Notes: a model not told the origin generated them from the sequence alone. Shown: positions 9,189 through 18,547, counted from the first letter of the stretch. The stretch: 64,000 nt of DNA from Limnohabitans sp. 2KL-51 (GCF_003063645.1 NZ_NESJ01000014.1:1-64000), one strand, 5' to 3'. Numbers and translations are program-made.

Positions 9189-9199
9189 GGGATGGTTTC

Positions 9200-9226
9200 G
9201 TAGATCGGTCCTTCAAGTCCGACAAG
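9200..9226 (+). repeat. REP-like palindrome, copy 3
   Basis: GTAGATCGGTCCTTCAAGTC followed by CGAC; a diverged third copy 11 bases after copy 2, between the ABC exporter and the end of paaE. Confidence 0.6.
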
Positions 9227-9269
9227 TCTCGTTTTGCGCAGCGACCATGGCGGTCTTGCTGCGCGGGTT

Positions 9270-10373
9270 TTAGCGCTCGTCGAAACTGATCACCACGCGC
9301 TCGCTGGTGGGTCGCGCTTGGCAGGACAGGATGAAGCCTTGTTCAACTTCGGGCTTTTCAAGCGTAAAGTTCTTTTCCATTTCGGTCGTGCCTTCCATGA
9401 CTTTGCAGCGGCATGTGCAGCAAACCCCTGCTTTGCAGGAGTAGGGCAGGTCCAGACCCAGTGACAAGGCGATGTCCAGGATCTTCTCGTTGCGGTTCAT
9501 CGGCATGTTGTAAGGCTTGCCGTCCAGCACCACGGTGAGCTCCACTTCGCCCTGCTCGCGCGTGGCGGAGTGGCCTAGCACGGCTTGGGCGCGGGCTTCG
9601 GGTGGCAGCGCATCGAGCGTGGTTGAGCTGAAGCGCTCGGTCCGTATGCGCTCGGCTTTCACGCCAGCCGTGAGCAGCGCTTGTTCGGTGGCTTCGATCA
9701 TGGCTTCGGGGCCGCACACAAAGACCTCGTCCATGCTGCCTACCGGCAAAAAGGCGTCGATGATGGCCTGAACTTTGGCGGCATCAATGCGGCCTTCCAG
9801 CAAAGGCACTTCTTGGGCCTGGCGCGACAGGATATGGATCAGCGTCAGACGTGAGGGGTAGCGGTCTTTCAGGTCTTGCAGCGCTTCATTGAACATCACG
9901 CTGTCCATGCGCCGGTTGCCATAGACCAAGGTGAATTTGCTGTCGGGTTGCTCTTCCAGCGTGCTCGACAAGATGGACAGGATGGGCGTGATGCCCGAGC
10001 CTGCGGCAAAGCCCACGCGGTGAATCGCTCGGGGGCGCTGCACCACAAAGCGGCCATCGGGCGGCATTACGCGCAAGGTGTCGCCTGCCTTGAGTTGGGT
10101 GGCGGCCCAGTTGGAGAACACGCCACCTTCCACGGGGCGAATGCCCACTTCGAGTAGGCCATGTTTTTGCAATTGGCTGCGGGCCGAGCTGATGGAATAG
10201 CTGCGTCGCACATCGGCGCCAACAATGTCGGCGCGCAAGGTCAGAAACTGGCCCGGCTGGAAGTCGAAACTGCTGCGCAGATCGGCGGGGACGTTCATCG
10301 TGATGGCCACGGCGCCTGCCGCTTCCGGGTTGATGCGTGCGATCGGGAGGTCATGAAATCTGGGAGCGGACAT
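9270..10373 (-). CDS. paaE: Phenylacetyl-CoA epoxidase reductase subunit PaaE
   Basis: Reductase that passes electrons from NADPH through FAD and a 2Fe-2S cluster to the PaaABC oxygenase. An FAD-binding barrel (about residues 10-110, motif RRSYSISS) and an NAD(P) domain (about 115-240) precede a plant-type ferredoxin domain with cluster ligands C313, C318, C321 and C351. Length 367 is normal. It is the last gene of the minus-strand paaABCDE set; 36 bases separate it from paaD. REP-like repeats lie beyond its stop. Confidence 0.95.
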   Translation of the reverse strand: MSAPRFHDLPIARINPEAAGAVAITMNVPADLRSSFDFQPGQFLTLRADIVGADVRRSYSISSARSQLQKHGLLEVGIRPVEGGVFSNWAATQLKAGDTLRVMPPDGRFVVQRPRAIHRVGFAAGSGITPILSILSSTLEEQPDSKFTLVYGNRRMDSVMFNEALQDLKDRYPSRLTLIHILSRQAQEVPLLEGRIDAAKVQAIIDAFLPVGSMDEVFVCGPEAMIEATEQALLTAGVKAERIRTERFSSTTLDALPPEARAQAVLGHSATREQGEVELTVVLDGKPYNMPMNRNEKILDIALSLGLDLPYSCKAGVCCTCRCKVMEGTTEMEKNFTLEKPEVEQGFILSCQARPTSERVVISFDER

Positions 10374-10409
10374 GGCTTGAGACTCTGGAGCTGGGTGGCT
10401 TGGGGCCGC

Positions 10410-10946
10410 TCAGTAAGGTTTGAAGTAATCGAAGGGCTCCATACAGGCCAGACACCGGTAAAGGGCTTTGCATGCGGTAGAGCCGAAATGGGAGGTTTCT
10501 GTGGTGTTGGCCGAGCCGCACTGTGGGCAGTTCACCACTTCGGGTTTGGCCCCGCGCGCTGCAAACTGCACCACGCTGGCCGCCCCTGTGCCGCTGCTGG
10601 CGCAGGCATGCGGTGGGGCTATGCCATAAGCGCGCAGTTTGTCTTTGGCGGTTTCACTCATCCAATCGGTGGTCCAGGCCGGGGCCAGTTGCGTGACCAC
10701 GTGGCCTTGCAGGCCGTGGGCTTGCAACAGGGCTTTTACATCGTCCTCGATCTGACCCATGGCTGGGCACCCACTGTAGGTGGGCGTGATGACCACTTCG
10801 AGCCCCGCGTCTCCCGCGCGCACATCGCGCAAGATGCCCAGCTCGCGCAAGGAGACCACTGGGATTTCCGGGTCGGTCAATGCGTCGAGCAGGACCCAGG
10901 CGCGGGCCACATCGGTGGCGCTGGGCAGCGAAGTGAGGGAGGACAT
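10410..10946 (-). CDS. paaD: Phenylacetyl-CoA epoxidase accessory protein PaaD
   Basis: 178-residue protein with an N-terminal DUF59/MIP18-like domain (about 15-95, including DPEIPVVSL and YSGCPAM) and a C-terminal cysteine cluster C140, C143, C159, C165, C168 that probably binds zinc or iron. PaaD is thought to serve Fe-S assembly for the epoxidase complex. The gene starts 9 bases after the paaC stop, so translation is probably coupled. Confidence 0.94.
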   Translation of the reverse strand: MSSLTSLPSATDVARAWVLLDALTDPEIPVVSLRELGILRDVRAGDAGLEVVITPTYSGCPAMGQIEDDVKALLQAHGLQGHVVTQLAPAWTTDWMSETAKDKLRAYGIAPPHACASSGTGAASVVQFAARGAKPEVVNCPQCGSANTTETSHFGSTACKALYRCLACMEPFDYFKPY

Positions 10947-10955
10947 GGCTTGAAC

Positions 10956-11738
10956 TTACCAGGTGGCTTGTGGGTGGCTGCGGGCCAGGCTTTGCATCTC
11001 GGCCAACACGAAACCCAGGTGCTCGGAGTGGATGCCTTGCTTGCCCGTGGGCACAAAGCCGCCGTCGGCTGGACGCTTCAAGGTAGCCTCTTGCAAGGCC
11101 TCGTTCACGATCTGGTTCCAGTCGTTTTGCAAGGCGGCCATGTCGATGCCCGTGCCGTTGGCCAGCGCGGCGGCTTCGTGCGGACTGACAGCCCAGAATT
11201 CTTGTGTGAAGGGGATTAATTGGTCAAGGGCCGCTTGTGCTTTGGCGTGGGACTCGTCGGTGCCATCGCCCAGACGCACCAGCCAGTCGCGCGAATGGCG
11301 CAAGTGGTATCGCACTTCCTTGAGTGACTTGGCTGCAATGGCGGCCAGTTGTGCATCTTTGGAGTTTTGCAACTGGTCCCAGACCAGCACCATCAGGCTG
11401 CTGTACAGAAAGTTGCGCGCCATGGTCATGGCGAAATCGCGGTCGCCCTGAGCTGTGGCAGACATCAAGGGCGTGTGCGGCAATTCGCACAAGGTGTAGT
11501 TGCGGAAATCGGGCACATCGCGGAAATACGCCAGCGTGTCTTCAGTGGCACCGCCGCCTTGCGTCTCTGCCGCGTGCTGGTACAACATGCGGGCTTGGCC
11601 GATCAGGTCCAGGCTGTTGTTGGACAGCGCGATGTCCTCTTCGAGGATGGGGCCGTGGCCGCACCATTCGGCGTTGCGCTGACCGAGGATCAGCGCGTTG
11701 TCTGCGAGGTGCAAAAGATATTCAGTTGGGGCATTCAT
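10956..11738 (-). CDS. paaC: Phenylacetyl-CoA epoxidase structural subunit PaaC
   Basis: 260-residue ferritin-like helical subunit that pairs with catalytic PaaA. Recognisable PaaC stretches are LADNALILGQRNAEWCGHGP near the N-terminus and HLRHSRDWLVRLGDGT in the middle. It lacks the full set of iron ligands, as is normal for this subunit. The gap to paaB (131 bases) is unusually long for this operon. Confidence 0.94.
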   Translation of the reverse strand: MNAPTEYLLHLADNALILGQRNAEWCGHGPILEEDIALSNNSLDLIGQARMLYQHAAETQGGGATEDTLAYFRDVPDFRNYTLCELPHTPLMSATAQGDRDFAMTMARNFLYSSLMVLVWDQLQNSKDAQLAAIAAKSLKEVRYHLRHSRDWLVRLGDGTDESHAKAQAALDQLIPFTQEFWAVSPHEAAALANGTGIDMAALQNDWNQIVNEALQEATLKRPADGGFVPTGKQGIHSEHLGFVLAEMQSLARSHPQATW

Positions 11739-11848
11739 AGGCGTAGCGAGAAGGTTTCAGGCAAGGCTTGGCGGCGAAGACAAAGCGAAGACGGTGATTC
11801 AGGTGAAGCGTATGGCGAGCCGCTGCAACGCTGCATGAAGTCTTCGCC

Positions 11849-11874
11849 TTAACCGTTCACATTAACCGTTCACA
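11849..11874. repeat. 13-bp tandem direct repeat at the paaB stop
   Basis: TTAACCGTTCACA occurs twice back to back; the second unit contains the paaB stop codon. It lies in the 131-base gap between paaB and paaC and looks like a slippage duplication. Confidence 0.75.
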
Positions 11875-12166
11875 TGTGTCCGACTTCGTCGGGGATTTGG
11901 TAGAAGGTAGGGTGGCGGTACACCTTGTCGCTGGCCGGGTCGAAGAACTCGGGCTTGTCGTTGGGCTCACTGGCCGAGATGTTGGCCGAGGGCACCACCC
12001 AGATGCTCACGCCTTCCTGGCGGCGGGTGTAGACATCGCGTGCCATTTGCAGGGCGTGCTCGGAGTCTGATGCGTGCAGGCTACCGCAGTGCTTGTGCTC
12101 AAGACCTTGCTTGGAGCGAACAAAAACTTCCCAAAGGGGCCATTCTTTCAATGCGGCGGTGCTCAT
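11870..12166 (-). CDS. paaB: Phenylacetyl-CoA epoxidase subunit PaaB
   Basis: 98-residue subunit required for assembly and activity of the epoxidase. The family pattern is clear: [20 protein letters not shown] near the N-terminus, then [12 protein letters not shown] and a C-terminal ending in PDEVGHM. The start codon at 12166 overlaps the paaA stop in an ATGA arrangement, indicating translational coupling; a longer frame to 12247 is only an artefact of the open frame inside paaA. Confidence 0.95.
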   Translation of the reverse strand: MSTAALKEWPLWEVFVRSKQGLEHKHCGSLHASDSEHALQMARDVYTRRQEGVSIWVVPSANISASEPNDKPEFFDPASDKVYRHPTFYQIPDEVGHM

Positions 12167-13194
12167 GCAGCTTCCTTCATCTGACGTTGCTGTTGCTTTT
12201 TGGCGTGGGCTAGAGCCGCTTCGCGCACCCAGCCTCCGTCGTTCCAAGCCTTGACGCGGGCGCCCAGGCGTTCTTTGTTACAAGGGCCGTTGCCGTTCAC
12301 CGTGGCCCAGAACTCGTCCCAGTCGATCTGGCCGTAGTCGTGTTGACCACGCGCCTCGTTCCACTTCAAGTCGGGGTCGGGCAAGGTCACACCCAGCACC
12401 TTGGCTTGTGGCACGGTGGCGTCTACAAATTTTTGGCGCAAGTCGTCGTTGCTGATGAGCTTGATGCCCCAGCGCATGCCTTGCGCGCTGTTGGGGCTGT
12501 CGGCATCAGGCGGGCCAAACATGGCCAGGCACTTCCACCACCAGCGGTTCACGGCATCTTGCACCATGGCTTTTTGCTCGGCCGTGCCTTGCATCATCAC
12601 CAACAGCGCTTCGAAGCCTTGGCGCTGGTGGAAGCTTTCTTCTTTGCACACGCGCACCATGGCGCGGGCGTAAGGGCCATAAGAGCAGCGGCACAGGGGT
12701 ACCTGGTTCATGATGGCGGCGCCATCGACCAGCCAGCCGACCACGCCGACATCGGCCCAGTTGAGCGTGGGGTAGTTGAATATGGAGCTGTATTTGGCTT
12801 TGCCCGTGTGCAGGCCGTCCAGCATCTGATCGCGGCTGGTGCCCAGGGTCTCGGCGGCGCTGTAAAGGTACAGGCCGTGACCGGCTTCGTCTTGCACCTT
12901 GGCGATCAAAATCGTTTTGCGCTTCAAGCTGGGGGCTCGGCTGATCCAGTTGGCTTCGGGCAGCATGCCGACAATTTCGCTGTGGGCATGCTGGCTGATC
13001 TGGCGCACAAGGGTTTTGCGATAGGCCTCAGGCATCCACTCGCGAGGTTCGATGCGGCCATCGGCATCGATGCGGGCGTCAAAGGCCGCTTGCAGGGCGG
13101 TGTCTTGTGCGCTCAAGGCTTTGGGGACGGCTTTCAGACCGACCGACTTGGCGTCGTCGGAACCGTCCGGGACGCTGAATGATTGCGTGTACAT
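12163..13194 (-). CDS. paaA: Phenylacetyl-CoA epoxidase catalytic subunit PaaA
   Basis: Di-iron oxygenase subunit that epoxidises the ring of phenylacetyl-CoA, the committed step of aerobic phenylacetate breakdown. 343 residues; family segments include [20 protein letters not shown], the ligand-bearing [11 protein letters not shown] and [10 protein letters not shown], and [14 protein letters not shown]. Start at 13194 is chosen because AGGAGA precedes it at normal spacing; an ATG six codons upstream lacks this. It is the first gene of the operon, behind a strong palindromic operator (13252-13277). The ligase PaaK and the downstream PaaG/Z/J/H enzymes are not in this window. Confidence 0.95.
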   Translation of the reverse strand: MYTQSFSVPDGSDDAKSVGLKAVPKALSAQDTALQAAFDARIDADGRIEPREWMPEAYRKTLVRQISQHAHSEIVGMLPEANWISRAPSLKRKTILIAKVQDEAGHGLYLYSAAETLGTSRDQMLDGLHTGKAKYSSIFNYPTLNWADVGVVGWLVDGAAIMNQVPLCRCSYGPYARAMVRVCKEESFHQRQGFEALLVMMQGTAEQKAMVQDAVNRWWWKCLAMFGPPDADSPNSAQGMRWGIKLISNDDLRQKFVDATVPQAKVLGVTLPDPDLKWNEARGQHDYGQIDWDEFWATVNGNGPCNKERLGARVKAWNDGGWVREAALAHAKKQQQRQMKEAA

Positions 13195-13242
13195 GGGTTT
13201 CTCCTGCGCCAAACAGGATGGAATGATCGCGGCGCAGATGCC

Positions 13243-13248
13243 AGTATA
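13243..13248 (-). promoter_or_regulatory. -10 box of the paaA promoter
   Basis: TATACT on the minus strand, about 50 bases upstream of paaA. The large palindrome begins 3 bases further upstream, so a bound repressor would cover the -35/-10 region. No good -35 hexamer is seen. Confidence 0.5.
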
Positions 13249-13251
13249 CCC

Positions 13252-13277
13252 ATTAACCGACCGTTCGGTCGGTTAAT
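13252..13277. promoter_or_regulatory. Operator of the paa operon (12-bp perfect inverted repeat)
   Basis: ATTAACCGACCG and its exact reverse complement are separated by two bases (TT). The form matches TetR-type operators such as those reported for PaaR-like repressors of paa genes; the assignment to such a repressor is inferred. No regulator gene adjoins the operon. Confidence 0.75.
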
Positions 13278-13369
13278 TTGCTTCACCCATGATCAGGGTT
13301 TACACTTATTTTTGGCGTTCAGCATGAAGCGTGCAGCGTGTAGGCCCAGTATTCAACTCTCAACGCTAC

Positions 13370-14257
13370 TCAAGTCGACTCCACCGCCCAGTTTTTGCCT
13401 GACCCACGCGCCAGAGCAGGTCCCACCATGTCCAGAGCCTTGCGGATCTGGTCTTTCAGCGTGAAGGGCGGGTTGATGACGAACATGCCGCTGGCCACCA
13501 GGCCGCCTTCGTCGCCTGGACCTCGCCCAATTGCCAGTGTGGCGTTGAGCCAAGGCTTTTGGGACTGGTTGGCCAAGGTGCGCAGGCGTTTGGGCAAGTC
13601 GTGCGCTTCGGGGCGCGGGATGATCGGGTACCAGACCAGATACGTGCCGGTCGAAAAGCGCTTGAGGTATTCCTGAATGACGCTGGCGACCTTGCTGTAA
13701 TCCGATTTGATCTCGTAGCTGGGGTCGATCAGCACCATGGCCCGCTTTGAGCCGGTGGCCGAGGGCGGGGGTGGCAGGATTTTTTTGAGCGCCTCAAAGC
13801 CGTCTTCGCGGCTGACGGTGATGGTGCGGCCGGCTTCGAGTTGTGCGATGTTGGCGGTCAGTGCTTTGCTGTCGGTGGGGTGCAGCTCAAACAGCCGCAA
13901 GCGGTCACGCGATTCATGGCGCATGAGTTTGTGCATCAAAAACGGCGAGCCGGGGTAAATTTTGGCTTGCCCGTTGGGGTTGAAACTGGCAATTTGTTCT
14001 AGGTAATCCTGCACGGGCTCAGGCAGGGTGTCGAGCTTTTCGGCGGCAGCCAAAAGCTTGAAAAGACCGTCTTCGGCTTCTGCCCCTTTTTGCGAATAAT
14101 CACCATCCAGGCGGTACAAACCAGCCCCGGCATGGGTGTCAATTAGGGTGATGCCGGCCTCTTTTTGCATGAGGTGGCGCATCGTGGCGAGCAAGGTGAT
14201 GTGTTTGAGCACATCGGCATGGTTGCCCGCGTGAAAAGCGTGTCGGTAACTGAACAT
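13370..14257 (-). CDS. rlmJ: 23S rRNA (adenine2030-N6)-methyltransferase RlmJ
   Basis: SAM-dependent enzyme methylating A2030 of 23S rRNA. 295 residues from the start at 14257, beginning MFSYRHAFHAGNHADVLKH, the diagnostic RlmJ N-terminus; the methylase motif IDPSYE replaces the commoner DPPY. The frame stays open upstream to 14380 but homology starts here. It is divergent from rplM, whose -10 box lies only about 45 bases away. Confidence 0.93.
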   Translation of the reverse strand: MFSYRHAFHAGNHADVLKHITLLATMRHLMQKEAGITLIDTHAGAGLYRLDGDYSQKGAEAEDGLFKLLAAAEKLDTLPEPVQDYLEQIASFNPNGQAKIYPGSPFLMHKLMRHESRDRLRLFELHPTDSKALTANIAQLEAGRTITVSREDGFEALKKILPPPPSATGSKRAMVLIDPSYEIKSDYSKVASVIQEYLKRFSTGTYLVWYPIIPRPEAHDLPKRLRTLANQSQKPWLNATLAIGRGPGDEGGLVASGMFVINPPFTLKDQIRKALDMVGPALARGSGKNWAVEST

Positions 14258-14301
14258 CCCTTGATGGTAACCAATTGCGCGCGCAAGTCCTTGATTTTTC
14301 G

Positions 14302-14307
14302 TATAAT
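14302..14307 (+). promoter_or_regulatory. -10 box of the rplM-rpsI promoter
   Basis: Consensus TATAAT in the rlmJ/rplM divergent gap, leaving a leader of about 140 bases before rplM. No strong -35 hexamer is visible at 16-18 bases. The long leader would leave room for L13 autoregulation, which is only a suggestion. Confidence 0.45.
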
Positions 14308-14454
14308 AGAAGGCTTCGCAGCGATTCAGTGGTCCCGCGGCGAAGACGCCAACCGCCGTAAGGCATAAGCAAATTCCCACCTAAGAGGCTCCCAAAAGAG
14401 GAGCACCGACCGTGGAAAAGGACCCGCCAAACCTTTCTTTTAAAGAGAAAACTC

Positions 14455-14886
14455 ATGACAACAACTTTCAGCGCCAAACCCGCTGAGGTCGTGCACGAGT
14501 GGTTTGTGATTGACGCGACCAACAAGGTCCTCGGACGAGTAGCCAGCGAAGTTGCTCTCCGTTTGCGCGGCAAACACAAGGCCATTTACACGCCTCACGT
14601 CGACACCGGTGACTTCATCGTCATCATCAATGCAGCCCAGCTCAAAGTAACGGGCGCCAAGACGACGGACAAGATTTATTACCGCCATTCCGGCTACCCA
14701 GGTGGCATCACTGCCACCAACTTCCGCGACATGCAAGCCAAGCACCCTGGCCGCGCACTCGAGAAGGCTGTCAAGGGCATGTTGCCCAAGGGCCCACTCG
14801 GTTACGCCATGATCAAAAAACTCAAGGTGTACGGTGGCGCTGAGCACCCACACACCGCCCAACAGCCTAAAGTGCTGGACATCTAA
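14455..14886 (+). CDS. rplM: 50S ribosomal protein L13
   Basis: 143-residue large-subunit protein. Characteristic stretches are [16 protein letters not shown] near the N-terminus, [12 protein letters not shown] in the middle and the C-terminal [17 protein letters not shown]. It is followed after 11 bases by rpsI, the universal bacterial pair. A long leader with a TATAAT box at 14302 precedes it. Confidence 0.98.
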   Translation: MTTTFSAKPAEVVHEWFVIDATNKVLGRVASEVALRLRGKHKAIYTPHVDTGDFIVIINAAQLKVTGAKTTDKIYYRHSGYPGGITATNFRDMQAKHPGRALEKAVKGMLPKGPLGYAMIKKLKVYGGAEHPHTAQQPKVLDI

Positions 14887-14897
14887 GGAGCCTTGAG

Positions 14898-15290
14898 ATG
14901 ATTGGTGAATGGAACAATGGCACAGGCCGTCGCAAATCCAGCGTCGCCCGCGTGTTTCTGAAAAAAGGCACTGGCAAGATCACGGTCAACGGCAAGGACA
15001 TCCAAGCCTACTTCGGCCGCGAGACTTCGATCATGATCGCCAAGCAACCCCTCATGTTGACCAACCATGCCGAAACTTTCGACATCATGATCAACGTGCA
15101 CGGAGGTGGCGAATCCGGTCAAGCCGGTGCTTCGCGCCACGGCATCACCCGCGCCCTGATTGACTACGACGCAACGCTAAAGCCTATGCTGAGCCAAGCT
15201 GGTTTCGTCACACGCGACGCCCGTGAAGTTGAACGTAAAAAGGTCGGTCTGCACGGTGCTCGTCGCCGCAAGCAGTTCTCCAAGCGTTAA
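14898..15290 (+). CDS. rpsI: 30S ribosomal protein S9
   Basis: 130-residue small-subunit protein whose C-terminal tail reaches the P site. N-terminal [14 protein letters not shown] and the basic C-terminal [14 protein letters not shown] are diagnostic. Second gene of the rplM-rpsI operon; a strong intrinsic terminator follows 20 bases after the stop. Confidence 0.98.
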   Translation: MIGEWNNGTGRRKSSVARVFLKKGTGKITVNGKDIQAYFGRETSIMIAKQPLMLTNHAETFDIMINVHGGGESGQAGASRHGITRALIDYDATLKPMLSQAGFVTRDAREVERKKVGLHGARRRKQFSKR

Positions 15291-15310
15291 TCCGCTTTTC
15301 CTGCTTCGTC

Positions 15311-15344
15311 AAAAAGCCGCCCGGTTCGCCGTGGCGGCTTTTTG
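15311..15344 (+). terminator. Intrinsic terminator after rpsI
   Basis: AAAAAGCCGCC and its exact complement GGCGGCTTTTT form an 11-bp stem around an 11-base loop, with a run of T. It can work in both directions. Confidence 0.93.
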
Positions 15345-15457
15345 TTTGGCCGCTTGTCGAGTGAAAAGCCCATGAGGCCAGTAGCGTTACTGCTCGGAAC
15401 AGTCTGTAATTCCCGACCAGCGCGCTATACTATTTGGCAATGAACCGGAGAAACACC

Positions 15458-15823
15458 ATGAGCGCTGTTGCTGAAAATATCCAAACTGTCATGCCCGACC
15501 CGATTGTCTTCACCGACAGCGCGGCCGCCAAGGTGGCTGACCTGATCGCCGAAGAAGGCAACCCAGATTTGAAATTGCGCGTGTTTGTGCAAGGCGGCGG
15601 TTGCTCGGGTTTTTCGTATGGTTTCACTTTCGATGAAATCACCAACGAAGACGACACCACCATGAGCAAAAACGGGGTGTCCCTTCTGATCGATGCCATG
15701 AGCTACCAGTACCTTACCGGTGCCGAGATCGATTACAAAGAAGACCTGCAAGGTGCACAGTTTGTGATCAAGAACCCTAACGCCACATCCACTTGTGGTT
15801 GCGGCTCTTCCTTCTCGACCTGA
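15458..15823 (+). CDS. erpA: Iron-sulfur cluster insertion protein ErpA
   Basis: A-type Fe-S carrier, 121 residues, delivering clusters to apo-proteins. The three cluster cysteines are in place: one in [10 protein letters not shown] and two in the C-terminal CGCG motif. The start at 15458 is preceded by a good GGAGA; an in-frame ATG at 15434 would add eight atypical residues. A TATACT box at 15426-15431 is a likely promoter element. Confidence 0.95.
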   Translation: MSAVAENIQTVMPDPIVFTDSAAAKVADLIAEEGNPDLKLRVFVQGGGCSGFSYGFTFDEITNEDDTTMSKNGVSLLIDAMSYQYLTGAEIDYKEDLQGAQFVIKNPNATSTCGCGSSFST

Positions 15824-15856
15824 TTTGCGGGTTGGGCCAGCATGGCTGGCCATTCA

Positions 15857-16996
15857 TCAACGGGGGTAAATGGCCCCCAAGACGCGGGCGCCTCTGGCGC
15901 CCGTGACGCTTGGTAAGCTGGATGTTTGGCGGTGTACGGTTTTGAAAGCCAACCAAGCAAAGGCAGCAGCCTCCACTTGAAGCGGTGGCAGGCCCAAGGC
16001 CTCACTGTTCACGACAGGCATGTCCGGCACATGCGCCACCATCTGGCGCATCAATTCGCCGTTCAAGGCCCCCCCACCGCATACGACCAGTTGGCATGCA
16101 TCAGGGGCATAACGCAAGATGTCCTGGCTGCAGGCATAGGCCGTGTAAGTGCAGAGGGTGGCTTGCACATCGGCCGGTTTCAGGTCCTCAAACTGAGCGA
16201 GGTGATGCAGTAGCCATGCTGGGTTGAACAGGTCTCGCCCAGTGCTCTTTGGGGGCTGCTTGTGCAAGAAACTTTCGCCGGTCATTTTCAACAACAATTC
16301 GGGGTGCAACTGGCCACTGGCCGCCCAAGCGCCGTCACGGTCGAACGATTGCCCAGTGTGGCGAGCGCACCAGAAATCCATCAGTGCATTGCCTGGACCG
16401 CAATCCCAACCTAACACCGAGCCGTCGGCTTTGAGCACACTCAGGTTGGCGATGCCGCCAATGTTGAGCACCGCCACGCAGCGACCTGATTGGGAAAAGA
16501 CACCTTGGTGAAAGGCAGGTACCAGGGGCGCACCTTGCCCTCCGGCGGCCAAGTCCCGACTTCTGAAGTCTGCAACCACGTCGATGCCCGTCAGCTCGGC
16601 CAACAATGCAGGGTTGATCAGTTGAAGGGTATAGCCCACCGCAGGGCGATGGCGCGCCTCATCTGCATCAAACTCCAGTGGGCGATGGCGCACGGTCTGG
16701 CCATGAGCGCCAATCGCGTTGACCTGCGCGGTTTGGAGTCCGGTTTTTTGGAGCAAAGCGCCCACCACCTCTGCGTAATGGCGGGCAATGGCGTTTCCCG
16801 CCAAGGCGCTGCGGTGTAATTCGTCGGTGCCGCTTTGGTTGAGGGACAACAAATCACTTCGAAAGGCATGATCAAAGGGTGCAAAGTCATGGGCCAAGAC
16901 ATTCAGGTGCCCCGCATCGTCTATTTGGGCAAGGACCCCATCCACACCATCCAAAGAGGTGCCGGACATGAGGCCAATGAAATAAGAGGAGGGCAT
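15857..16996 (-). CDS. anmK: Anhydro-N-acetylmuramic acid kinase
   Basis: Cytoplasmic enzyme converting 1,6-anhydro-MurNAc from murein turnover to MurNAc-6-phosphate. 379 residues, normal length; the N-terminal phosphate-binding GLMSGTSLDGVDG and the later VLNIGGIANLS and GWDCGPGNALMD motifs are complete. It shares the minus strand with the M23 murein peptidase upstream, fitting a cell-wall recycling neighbourhood. Confidence 0.96.
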   Translation of the reverse strand: MPSSYFIGLMSGTSLDGVDGVLAQIDDAGHLNVLAHDFAPFDHAFRSDLLSLNQSGTDELHRSALAGNAIARHYAEVVGALLQKTGLQTAQVNAIGAHGQTVRHRPLEFDADEARHRPAVGYTLQLINPALLAELTGIDVVADFRSRDLAAGGQGAPLVPAFHQGVFSQSGRCVAVLNIGGIANLSVLKADGSVLGWDCGPGNALMDFWCARHTGQSFDRDGAWAASGQLHPELLLKMTGESFLHKQPPKSTGRDLFNPAWLLHHLAQFEDLKPADVQATLCTYTAYACSQDILRYAPDACQLVVCGGGALNGELMRQMVAHVPDMPVVNSEALGLPPLQVEAAAFAWLAFKTVHRQTSSLPSVTGARGARVLGAIYPR

Positions 16997-17080
16997 GAGG
17001 AGCGCCTCAGTTGATCAGGCCAAGGCCATAGTTGGACCGATCAGAGAAAGAGTCCGGCGGTCTGTCAGGGAGCCGGCCAA

Positions 17081-18547
17081 TTATTGGCTGTTGACTTCCC
17101 GCATCTGGGCGGCTGCCTGCAGCTGAGACTGAGCTTGGCCCACTAAAGCCGCGAATCTGGCCTTGGAAGAGGGCGCTATCGGCACGCTTTGAGCTTGCTG
17201 GATGACTTTCTGGGGGTCAACGTGGACACCGTTGACGCGGAACTCAAAATGCAAATGAGGGCCTGTCGACCAACCCGTAGATCCAACAGCGCCAATGGCT
17301 TGGCCTTTTTGCACGGTTTGACCATTGCGCACATGGATGCGGCTGAGGTGGGCATACAAAGTCGAGTGGCCATTGCCATGGCGAACCTCAACCACGTTGC
17401 CATACCCGCCTTGAAAACCCGCAAAAACGACCACGCCATCACCCACAGTCATGGCGGGGGTTCCGGTCGGGGCTGCATAGTCCACACCGCGGTGTGCTTG
17501 CTGGGTGTTGAAAATGGGGTGCAGGCGCATGGCAAAACCACTGGACTGACGAGAAAAAGTCAGCGGAGAGGCCAAATAGGAGCGACTCAAGCTCTTGCCG
17601 TCCATGTCGTAATAATTGCCTTTTTGGCCGGGTTCTTGGTACCAAATGGCGTCGTATTGCTGGTTGTCATTGTGGAACTCGGCACTGAGCACCCGACCTG
17701 TGCGCAAGGGTTCTCCATCGGCTTCCAGGACTTCATAGACCACAGAAAAGCGAGCACCTTTTCGCAAGGTGCGGTGAAAGTCAATCTGATTGGAAAAAAT
17801 CAATGTCAGCTGGTGGATCACAGGGTCAGGAAGTCTGGCCTCGTCAGCAGCATCGTAGAGGGATCGAGACACCGTGCCGCCAGTCATGCGGATGCTGGTG
17901 TTCATGGGAGAGGTTTCGAGTGCCGCCTGAAAGCCCTGTGGGGAACGCTCCACACGCAAACGTTGAAAGAAGGTGTCGTTTTCGTTTTTGAGCCAGCGAA
18001 CACTCAGTGAACGCAGTAACTGTTGGGGGGTGACTTCGGCGGATACTGCGCGCCCACCTTGCAGTAGCGCTTGGCGGGCTTGTGGATTTTTGCGCAAAAA
18101 TGCGGCCGCTTCTGCATCGACCAGTCCCAAACGACTCAGCAAGGCTTCGGGCGTGTCTGAGGGACGGGTGTTGTCTGACCGGGTCAAGATGACTTCGAAC
18201 TTGTCCAGCAGTTGAGCCTGCGATTCAAGCTGAGCGATCTCAACGGGCACAGTGATGTTGACAACGGGTTGGTCTGAAATATCAGGTCCCAGATTGGCAA
18301 TGGCAAAAGCACCGCCTCCACCTACGAACAAGACGCTGGCAAGGCTGGCGGCAATCGTTTTGGGGTGACGCTTGAGCCATCCTTGAAGGACCAGATTCGC
18401 CTGATTCAGGTGCGGGTGATAACCGTCTACCCATGCTAAAAACTTTTGCGTGGCAATCAGCACTGCGCCCAGCACGGCCGTGCCAAGGAACAAAATGCTG
18501 AGCAGCAAAGAGGTCAGTCGCGACTGTAGGATAGATAGGAACGGCAT
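17081..18547 (-). CDS. M23-family murein DD-endopeptidase (MepM-like)
   Basis: 488-residue envelope hydrolase. A hydrophobic segment at about 13-33 and a second at about 65-85 precede a periplasmic coiled/LysM-like region; the C-terminal LytM domain (about 335-450) carries the zinc motif HRGVDYAAP and HLHFEF with GNGHSTLYAH between them. It should cut peptide cross-links in peptidoglycan. Two possible membrane segments at the N-terminus are unusual for the family and would place both ends on the same side unless one is re-entrant. Divergent from tyrS, a common betaproteobacterial order. Confidence 0.9.
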   Translation of the reverse strand: MPFLSILQSRLTSLLLSILFLGTAVLGAVLIATQKFLAWVDGYHPHLNQANLVLQGWLKRHPKTIAASLASVLFVGGGGAFAIANLGPDISDQPVVNITVPVEIAQLESQAQLLDKFEVILTRSDNTRPSDTPEALLSRLGLVDAEAAAFLRKNPQARQALLQGGRAVSAEVTPQQLLRSLSVRWLKNENDTFFQRLRVERSPQGFQAALETSPMNTSIRMTGGTVSRSLYDAADEARLPDPVIHQLTLIFSNQIDFHRTLRKGARFSVVYEVLEADGEPLRTGRVLSAEFHNDNQQYDAIWYQEPGQKGNYYDMDGKSLSRSYLASPLTFSRQSSGFAMRLHPIFNTQQAHRGVDYAAPTGTPAMTVGDGVVVFAGFQGGYGNVVEVRHGNGHSTLYAHLSRIHVRNGQTVQKGQAIGAVGSTGWSTGPHLHFEFRVNGVHVDPQKVIQQAQSVPIAPSSKARFAALVGQAQSQLQAAAQMREVNSQ

